Positions 49,011 through 54,698 of a stretch of 54,698 nt of DNA are shown here, one piece after another. Position numbers and translations under genes: made by a program. The DNA lies in NCBI GenBank assembly GCA_005799495.1, contig SYGP01000032.1:1-54698 (forward strand). Direction: 5' to 3'. The first letter of the stretch is position 1. Each line of letters opens with the position of its first letter. Source of the stretch: Planctomycetia bacterium (GTDB lineage Bacteria; Planctomycetota; Phycisphaerae; Phycisphaerales; SM1A02). Below the pieces are notes generated by a model. It was not told where the DNA came from and did not search any database. It worked only from the letters and a program-made list of their open reading frames with translations.

Positions 49011-50927
49011 ATGCAAAGTCGATTCGGCGTCAAGGATTTCTTCACCATTCTGCTGCTGTTGGCGGTGCTGATTTCGGTCTGGCTTTCGATGACCCAGCGC
49101 ACCCGCATGGAACTGGCCATCGAGTCCATCCGCGTGAAACTCGGTGAAATGGAGCGGCAGGACGCGCTCCTCCAGCGGCAGATCGAAAAGGGTTTCGCGA
49201 GTGGAGTGCCTCTCGCCGCCGGTGCGGCTCCGGCGGCGGCTGCAGCGCAGACCAATGATGCATGGGCCCGACCTGGTGTTGCCATCACGCGTTGGCCATC
49301 ACCCACACCCGAGACCGATCCCGCGGATGTTCCAGGGTTCGAGGTCGGAGGCGAGTTCACCGAGATCTTCGAAGCTCAGCCGGCCAAACTCGTTCCCTAC
49401 ATCCAGTCGGATGTCTACGGAACGCGCGTCCTCGACCGCGTGTGCGAGAGTCTCGGGTCGTTCAATCCAAAGACCCTGCAGATGGTGGGAGTTCTTGCGG
49501 ATGCCTGGCAGATCGACCCCGACGGGCTGTGGATCCGCGCGCACATCAATCCGCGCGCGCGCTTCAGCGATGGTGCGCGTGTGACGGCAGAGGATGTCCG
49601 CTGGACATACCTCGATTTCATCGGGAATCCCCTCATTGAAGCGGAGCGGTCGCGGAGTACGCAGGACAACCTCAAGACCGTGAAGGTGATCGATGAGCAG
49701 ACGGTCGAGTTCGAGTTCAAGGAACCGTTCTTCACCAACACGCTGATTGCGTTCGGGAATCCCGTGCTACCCAAGCACTGGTACAGCAAGTTCGAGCCGT
49801 CACAGATCAATCAGGGCACAGGGCTCATGATGGGTTCAGGGCAGTTCAAGCTCGAGCGACTGCCCTCGGGTCCGGACAACATCGATGTGCAGTGGACGCC
49901 TGGAACCGATGTCGTGCTCGTGCGCAACGAACAGTACTGGGCGGAGAAGCCGCCGCTCGAGCGCCTTCGTTTCAAGGTGGTGTCCGACGAACTCGGGCGA
50001 CTCGTCTCGTTGCGCAACGGCGAGGGATCGATGATCCTTCCATCGTCGCCGCAGTTCAACAAGGTGCTGCGCGAGGACGCTGACTTCGAGAAGTCGTTCT
50101 ACGCGCTCAAGTGGGTGAATATGCGCTGTGGCTATTCGTTCATCGCATGGCAGTGCGGACTTCGAGCGGGCAAAGTTCAGACGCCTTTTCATGATGCGCG
50201 CGTGCGGCGCGCCATGACCATGCTGCTCGACCGCGAGCGCATGATTCGCGATATCTGGGATGGCATCGGGATCGTCTCGAAGGGTCCGATGAATCCAGAG
50301 AGTCCGGCAAGCGATCCTGCGCTGAAGCCCCTGCCTTTCGATCCCGAGCAGGCGAAGGCACTGCTGGCCGAGGCAGGATGGAAGGACCGCAATGGTGATG
50401 GAATCCTGGAGAACGAAGCGGGCGACAAGTTCTCCTTTGAGTACACCTATGCAACAGGAGGCGAGATTTCCGAGCGACTCGCGCGCTTCGTGAAGGACAG
50501 TTTCACGAATGCGGGCATTCTGGTGACCACTCGGCCCGTCGACTGGAGCCGCTATCAGGACCTGCTGAAACTGCGCGACTTTGATGCGATCACGATGGGG
50601 TGGGGCAACAATGCACCCGAGAGCGACCCGCGACAGATCTGGCACTCCGAGAGCACGCGCGAGGGCGGCGACAACTTCACCCAGTGGCGAAATGCCGACG
50701 CCGATGCGCTGATCGAACAGGGGCGGCGCACGATGGTCGAGTCCGACCGCATGCTGGTCTGGCGTCGACTCGAAGCGGTGATTGCGGAGCAGCAGCCCTA
50801 CACATTCGTGCGCGTGGCTCCGTGGCTGCGATTCGTCGATCGTCGTTTCGGCAATGTCAACATGTATCGCACTGGACTGCAGCCCGAGGAGTTCTTTCGC
50901 ACATCGGTGCCGGCGCCCGCCTACTGA
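49011..50927 (+). CDS. Membrane-anchored peptide-binding protein (family 5 SBP)
   Basis: A 638-residue solute-binding protein of the DppA/OppA family. Recognisable parts are KLVPYIQSDVYGTRVLDRVCESLG, WIRAHINPRARFSDGARVTAEDVRWTY, GSGQFKLER, VRRAMTMLLDRERMIRDIW and FDPEQAKALLAEAGWKDRNGDGI. Instead of a lipobox it has an uncleaved-looking transmembrane helix at ~9-27, a heptad-like segment at ~28-62 and an Ala/Pro linker to ~110, so it is tethered rather than lipid-anchored. Substrates may be oligopeptides; specificity cannot be read. Confidence 0.9.
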   Translation: MQSRFGVKDFFTILLLLAVLISVWLSMTQRTRMELAIESIRVKLGEMERQDALLQRQIEKGFASGVPLAAGAAPAAAAAQTNDAWARPGVAITRWPSPTPETDPADVPGFEVGGEFTEIFEAQPAKLVPYIQSDVYGTRVLDRVCESLGSFNPKTLQMVGVLADAWQIDPDGLWIRAHINPRARFSDGARVTAEDVRWTYLDFIGNPLIEAERSRSTQDNLKTVKVIDEQTVEFEFKEPFFTNTLIAFGNPVLPKHWYSKFEPSQINQGTGLMMGSGQFKLERLPSGPDNIDVQWTPGTDVVLVRNEQYWAEKPPLERLRFKVVSDELGRLVSLRNGEGSMILPSSPQFNKVLREDADFEKSFYALKWVNMRCGYSFIAWQCGLRAGKVQTPFHDARVRRAMTMLLDRERMIRDIWDGIGIVSKGPMNPESPASDPALKPLPFDPEQAKALLAEAGWKDRNGDGILENEAGDKFSFEYTYATGGEISERLARFVKDSFTNAGILVTTRPVDWSRYQDLLKLRDFDAITMGWGNNAPESDPRQIWHSESTREGGDNFTQWRNADADALIEQGRRTMVESDRMLVWRRLEAVIAEQQPYTFVRVAPWLRFVDRRFGNVNMYRTGLQPEEFFRTSVPAPAY

Positions 50928-50955
50928 TCCGACCGCTTGATCGCGAGCCTGTCCG

Positions 50956-52503
50956 ATGGCCACCTACCTGATCCGACGCCTGTTGCTGATGATCCCCACG
51001 GTGCTTGGGATCACGCTGATGGTGTTTCTCATCGTGGCGCTCGCGCCCGGCGGCATCGGTGCCGGACTCGCCGTGCAAGGTGGGCAGATGAGCGATACGA
51101 GCAAGGTTGCGCAGATGCAGGCGTACCTCGAGGATCGCTACGGGCTCAACGATCCGGTTGTGGTCCAGTACGGGCGATGGATTGCCCGCGTCTGCCCAGT
51201 GCGCTTTGGAAGCACGCCCCTCGAATCACCCTCGGGTGAACGCATCCCACGACCGCGCGAACTGCCGAAGCCGCTGATGCCATGGGCATTCGCCGCTCCC
51301 GACGCCTTCGAGGTCACCTTCACACCACAGTCGGGCGATGGCCTCATCGAAGAGTTCCGCACGCTGCAGCGCGATGCGGAAGGGCGACGGCGAACGTATG
51401 TGGGATCGATGCGGGCGTTCAAGGATGCCCTCGCCGATCATGTTCGCGCGCTTGGCGATCCGTGGACGGCGCGGCTGGACCCCAAGGGTGGTGCCGATCC
51501 GAATGAGTTCCGTGATCTGCCGCTCGGTGGTGGCGCGATGGATGGCTCTGTTTCCGACACGACGGCGACTTGGGCGAAGGTGAACGCAGCCGCCGAGCAG
51601 ATGCATCAGGCATGGTCGCTCGCGGAAGAGGCTCGGCAGCGTGCGACGATCGCGTTTGCTGCACGCCCATTTCCGCCCGCGGGGATCGAAGTGATCCGCG
51701 ATGTCGTGTCGATCGATTCGCCAGACTTCGGGGTGGCGTTCTCACGCAACCGTCCCGTGTGGGATCTCATCAAGACCGCGCTCCCCGTCACGATGCTGAT
51801 CAACCTGATCGCGTTCCCGATCATTTATCTCGTCGCGGTGCCGACAGGTGTGCTCGCGAGCATTCGGCGGGGTGGCGTTGCGGACATCGCAAGCGGATTC
51901 CTCTTCCTGCTCCTCTATTCGGTACCCGTCGTGCTCGCGGGTGTGTTCGCCATCGGATTCCTCGCCAACAACCAGTATCTCGGCTGGTTTCCCGTGAGCG
52001 GTCTGCACGACAGCGCGGAGGCGACGATGACCTTCCTGCCGCACACGGACGCTTCGGGCGTGTGGCAGCGGGGCTGGATGCTGGACACGATCTGGCATCT
52101 GGCGCTGCCCGTGTTGTGCTTGGTGTACGGCGGCTTTGCGGTCCTGAGCAAGCAGACGCGCGCGAGCATGCTCGACAACTTCAATGCGGACTATGTGCGC
52201 ACCGCGCGCGCCAAGGGCGTTCCTCGGAAGGACATCGTGATCAGTCATGTGCTGCGCAACAGTTTGCTGCCGCTGATCACCATGTTCGTTGGCATCTTTC
52301 CGGCAATGCTCGGCGGCAGCGTGGTCGTCGAGCGCATCTTCACGATCCCCGGCATGGGAAGCCTCGTGATTGAGGCGATCAATCTGCGCGACCGCGAATT
52401 GATCCTCGCCAATACATTCATGATTTCGTCCGTCAGCCTGCTCGCGCTGCTGGTGGCGGACATCCTTTATGCGCTGTGCGATCCGCGGGTGGCCTATGAG
52501 TGA
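50956..52503 (+). CDS. Oligopeptide ABC transporter permease (DppB-like) with large periplasmic insertion
   Basis: A 515-residue DppB/OppB permease; the normal length is ~310-340. Helix 1 (YLIRRLLLMIPTVLGITLMVFLIVALAPG) and the LNDPVVVQYGRWI segment are standard, then ~170 extra residues (about 85-255) intervene before the family resumes at PDFGVAFSRNRPVWDLIKTALPVTMLINL. The EAA loop DYVRTARAKGVPRKDIVISHVLRNSLLPLIT and FTIPGMGSLVIEAI are intact. The insertion is predicted to be periplasmic. The stop overlaps the next start by 8 bp. Confidence 0.9.
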   Translation: MATYLIRRLLLMIPTVLGITLMVFLIVALAPGGIGAGLAVQGGQMSDTSKVAQMQAYLEDRYGLNDPVVVQYGRWIARVCPVRFGSTPLESPSGERIPRPRELPKPLMPWAFAAPDAFEVTFTPQSGDGLIEEFRTLQRDAEGRRRTYVGSMRAFKDALADHVRALGDPWTARLDPKGGADPNEFRDLPLGGGAMDGSVSDTTATWAKVNAAAEQMHQAWSLAEEARQRATIAFAARPFPPAGIEVIRDVVSIDSPDFGVAFSRNRPVWDLIKTALPVTMLINLIAFPIIYLVAVPTGVLASIRRGGVADIASGFLFLLLYSVPVVLAGVFAIGFLANNQYLGWFPVSGLHDSAEATMTFLPHTDASGVWQRGWMLDTIWHLALPVLCLVYGGFAVLSKQTRASMLDNFNADYVRTARAKGVPRKDIVISHVLRNSLLPLITMFVGIFPAMLGGSVVVERIFTIPGMGSLVIEAINLRDRELILANTFMISSVSLLALLVADILYALCDPRVAYE

Positions 52504-53998
52504 AGCACTCGCAGACATGCCGCAGTCGGTCTCGGGCGTCGAAGTCATGCGCGGCATCGGCGCGCGTGAAGCGAAGAGTTTCTGGGGCGACGCATGGGAT
52601 CGGGTGCGTGCACGACCGGGCGCAGTCTTTGGCATCGTGTGGATCAGCATCATGGGCTTCTTCGCGGTCTTTGCGCCGCTGGTCGCGAACGCACATCCGA
52701 TCATGCTCGATCGGCTCGCCGCGGACGGCAGCGTCGAGTCGCGCAGCTTTCCCCTGATCACGCATCTCACGCCAAGCGATTGGCTGCTGATGATCGGCGC
52801 CGTGGTGGGATTGCCCTGGGTCTTCTTCGGCACGGCATCTCTCGGGCGGAGTGTTCGCATCACCGTGCTCGCTGCGCTGCTCGCCCAAGGTGGTGCGACC
52901 ATCGTTTTGTCGCAGGTCTTCGTGTGGGCGTCCGAGAGTTCTTCGCTTCCGTGGCTCCGCACCTGGGCGCGGCTGGAAAGTGGCCCGTGGCCGCTGATCG
53001 CTTCCGCGGCACTGCTTTCCGCAGTGGTGGCGTTTGCGGTACCCATCATCCTTTCACCCGCGCGGCGCGTCCTCGTGGTGGCAGTCGTTGCAGTCTTCTC
53101 GGGTGTGCTCGTGTGGGCGGCGGGTGCGCCCACGATCGTGAATCACGAGAAGATCGTGCTCGAGGAGTCGGCGGGACGGGTTCGAGCGATCTGGACGATC
53201 ATTCCCTGGTCTCCCGAGTACACGCGGAGCGACATGGTCGCACAAGCGCCTGGCACGCAGGTTTCGGACATCCGCCACCTCGATGGCTTCCGTGGAACGC
53301 CCTTTGGTGCGCGGCGGACTTGGCTGGGCACCGACGCCCTCGGGGGCGATGTGCTCGCGCAACTGCTGTGGGCGTGCCGCCTCTCCATTTCGATCGGCTT
53401 GGTCTCGACGGGAATCAGCGTCCTCATTGGCGTGACCGTGGGTGCGCTCATGGGCTACTTCGGCGGTTGGGTTGATCTGCTTCTCTACCGCGTCGTCGAG
53501 ATCTTCATGGCGGTGCCAACGCTGTTCGTTCTCATCGTCGCCGCAGGCGTGCTGCCGCGCAATACCTATGTCATGATGGCGATCATCGGCATCTTCTCTT
53601 GGACGGGCGCGGCTCGATTCACCCGCGCGGAGTTCCTCCGCATTCGGCAGATGGATTTCGTGCAGGCGGCGCAGGCGACGGGACTGCCCGTGCGCTCGGT
53701 GCTCATGAGGCACATGCTGCCCAACGGTGTGACGCCCGTGCTCGTGGACACCAGTTTCGCCATCGCCGCCGCAATCACCATTGAGGCGACGCTGTCGTTC
53801 CTCGGGCTCGGCCCCGATGGGCAAGCAAGTTGGGGCAAGATGCTCTCGAGCGCAACCGCTGCCACAGGCACCTTTGTCTGGTGGCTTGCCGTGTTCCCAG
53901 GACTCGCCATCTTCCTCTCCGTTCTGTCGTACAACCTGCTCGGTGAAGCCATGCGCGATGCAATCGATCCCAAGTTGAGGAAGGCGGCCCAAGGATGA
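52496..53998 (+). CDS. Oligopeptide ABC transporter permease (DppC-like, second copy) with extra helices
   Basis: A 500-residue DppC-type permease. The N-terminal helix at ~42-63 is followed by about 150 unusual residues with four additional hydrophobic segments (~95-114, 121-143, 165-187, 190-209) before the conserved RRTWLGTDALGGDVLAQLLWACRLSISIGL. The core is normal: EAA loop QAAQATGLPVRSVLMRHMLPNGVTP and TLSFLGLGPDGQASWGKML. ATG 52496 overlaps the dppB-like stop. It is more likely than the first copy to be the direct partner of the dppB-like gene, since the two genes overlap. Confidence 0.88.
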   Translation: MSEALADMPQSVSGVEVMRGIGAREAKSFWGDAWDRVRARPGAVFGIVWISIMGFFAVFAPLVANAHPIMLDRLAADGSVESRSFPLITHLTPSDWLLMIGAVVGLPWVFFGTASLGRSVRITVLAALLAQGGATIVLSQVFVWASESSSLPWLRTWARLESGPWPLIASAALLSAVVAFAVPIILSPARRVLVVAVVAVFSGVLVWAAGAPTIVNHEKIVLEESAGRVRAIWTIIPWSPEYTRSDMVAQAPGTQVSDIRHLDGFRGTPFGARRTWLGTDALGGDVLAQLLWACRLSISIGLVSTGISVLIGVTVGALMGYFGGWVDLLLYRVVEIFMAVPTLFVLIVAAGVLPRNTYVMMAIIGIFSWTGAARFTRAEFLRIRQMDFVQAAQATGLPVRSVLMRHMLPNGVTPVLVDTSFAIAAAITIEATLSFLGLGPDGQASWGKMLSSATAATGTFVWWLAVFPGLAIFLSVLSYNLLGEAMRDAIDPKLRKAAQG

Positions 53999-54698
53999 CC
54001 GCGGCAGTTCCCAATCCGCCTCCGTCACAACCGCTGCTGACCGTGGCTGATCTTGCGGTCAGTTTCGACAATGGCGCCGGTCCCCGCATCCAGGCGGTGG
54101 CTGGGGTCAGTCTGACCATCCATCCGCAGCAGACGCTCGCCGTGGTGGGCGAATCCGGCTGCGGCAAGAGCGTCACCGCGATGACGACGATGCAGTTGAT
54201 CCCGTGTCCGCCGGGGCGCGTCGAACGCGGGACGATCCTGTTCGGCGGTCGCGATTTGCTGTCGCTGTCGGAGCGCGAGATGCTGAAGATTCGAGGGGGG
54301 GAGATCGCCATGATCTTCCAGGAGCCGCTGACGAGCCTGAACCCCGTGTATTCCATCGGTGACCAAATCCTGGAGGCGATCTTCCTGCACCAGAAGGTTT
54401 CTGCGGACGAAGCCGTGGAGATCGCACTGAAGGCGCTCGACGAGGTCGGCATCTATCAGCCGATCGAGTCGCGGCTCAAGCGGGAACTGGTCGCGCTGCG
54501 CGCGGATGTGGATTCAGGAAGGGCGTCGGCCGATGCCATGCGTGACCTCGAGCGCACGCTGCCCGAACGCGTCCGCACGGCGAAGATGCAACTGCTGTCG
54601 GACTATCCGCATCGCTATTCGGGAGGCATGCGGCAGCCCAAATCCATACTAATCATCGCCACACACGCGGGCCCGCAGCGCTTAAACGTGGACTGGCG
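53995..54698 (+). CDS. Oligopeptide ABC transporter ATPase (DppD-like), partial
   Basis: The first ~234 residues of a DppD/OppD-type ATPase, truncated by the window end. Walker A VGESGCGKSVTA (~51-62), Q-loop MIFQEPLTSLNPV and the signature YSGGMRQ (~208-214) are present. Between Q-loop and signature lie ~45 extra residues (about 157-203, LKRELVALRADVDSGRASADAMRDLERT and onward) absent from typical DppD. After SGGMRQ the sequence departs from the very conserved RVMIA...DEP pattern, probably from sequence error at a contig end. Start overlaps the previous stop as ATGA. Confidence 0.85.
   Translation, partial: MTAAVPNPPPSQPLLTVADLAVSFDNGAGPRIQAVAGVSLTIHPQQTLAVVGESGCGKSVTAMTTMQLIPCPPGRVERGTILFGGRDLLSLSEREMLKIRGGEIAMIFQEPLTSLNPVYSIGDQILEAIFLHQKVSADEAVEIALKALDEVGIYQPIESRLKRELVALRADVDSGRASADAMRDLERTLPERVRTAKMQLLSDYPHRYSGGMRQPKSILIIATHAGPQRLNVDW

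Noticed and set aside
51742-53133. 463-residue minus-strand frame opposite the permease genes
   Set aside because: His/Arg/Asp-rich shadow of two membrane-protein genes.
1-54698. tRNA, rRNA, CRISPR, insertion sequences, phage or integrase genes
   Set aside because: No cloverleaf-like segment ending in CCA, no regularly spaced repeats with unique spacers and no transposase or integrase motifs were seen on either strand.

Overview
The window is GC-rich, densely coding bacterial chromosome with no rRNA, tRNA, insertion sequence, phage or CRISPR array that I can see. Lipid A and heptose genes (lpxK, hldE, a family 9 glycosyltransferase) indicate a Gram-negative envelope. A large type II secretion operon, planctomycete-style prepilin-like proteins, weak or absent Shine-Dalgarno sites at many operon heads and a bacterial topoisomerase VI suggest a member of the Planctomycetota, perhaps Phycisphaerae. 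That placement is inference from gene content, not a database result.

Layout. 1-16463: a partial gene tail, then a minus-strand operon read from high to low coordinates: an exported LTxxQ-like protein, gspE, gspF, gspG, gspH, gspI, gspJ, gspK, a gspL-like, a gspM-like and a gspC-like gene, gspD and a beta-propeller-like lipoprotein. Most junctions overlap or lie within a few bases. 16629-19653: an orphan CoA-transferase A subunit divergent from an MFS transporter, then an unusual sigma-70 factor. 20005-23672: ndk divergent from top6B-top6A. 23680-28036: histidine kinase, cold-shock protein and the rpsO-pnp operon with its promoter and a strong terminator. 28225-31832: acyl-CoA carboxyltransferase, rdgB and a YkgJ-type cysteine-cluster protein. 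31874-35262: the NfeD-protease/NfeD/floA membrane-domain operon. 35399-37391: two paralogous prepilin-like proteins behind a long leader with 11-bp tandem repeats. 37819-44066: RidA family protein, Ser/Thr kinase, and the LPS genes (glycosyltransferase, Maf, lpxK, hldE). 44147-54698: a HU-like protein and dnaB, then an ECF sigma factor, a putative anti-sigma factor and a membrane-anchored helical protein that run by overlapping codons into an expanded oligopeptide ABC transporter, cut off by the window end.

The most interesting points are: a homologous ~50-residue C-terminal domain shared by the GspL-like and GspC-like proteins; a complete topoisomerase VI pair; a sigma-70 factor lacking the usual region 2.3/2.4 signature; a Ser/Thr kinase with an MshEN-like N-terminal domain; an ECF sigma module coupled to a peptide transporter whose subunits all carry extra segments; and a recurrent TAnnCT-like hexamer 6-10 bp before start codons that suggests leaderless transcription. 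The last ~60 bases of the window look corrupted.
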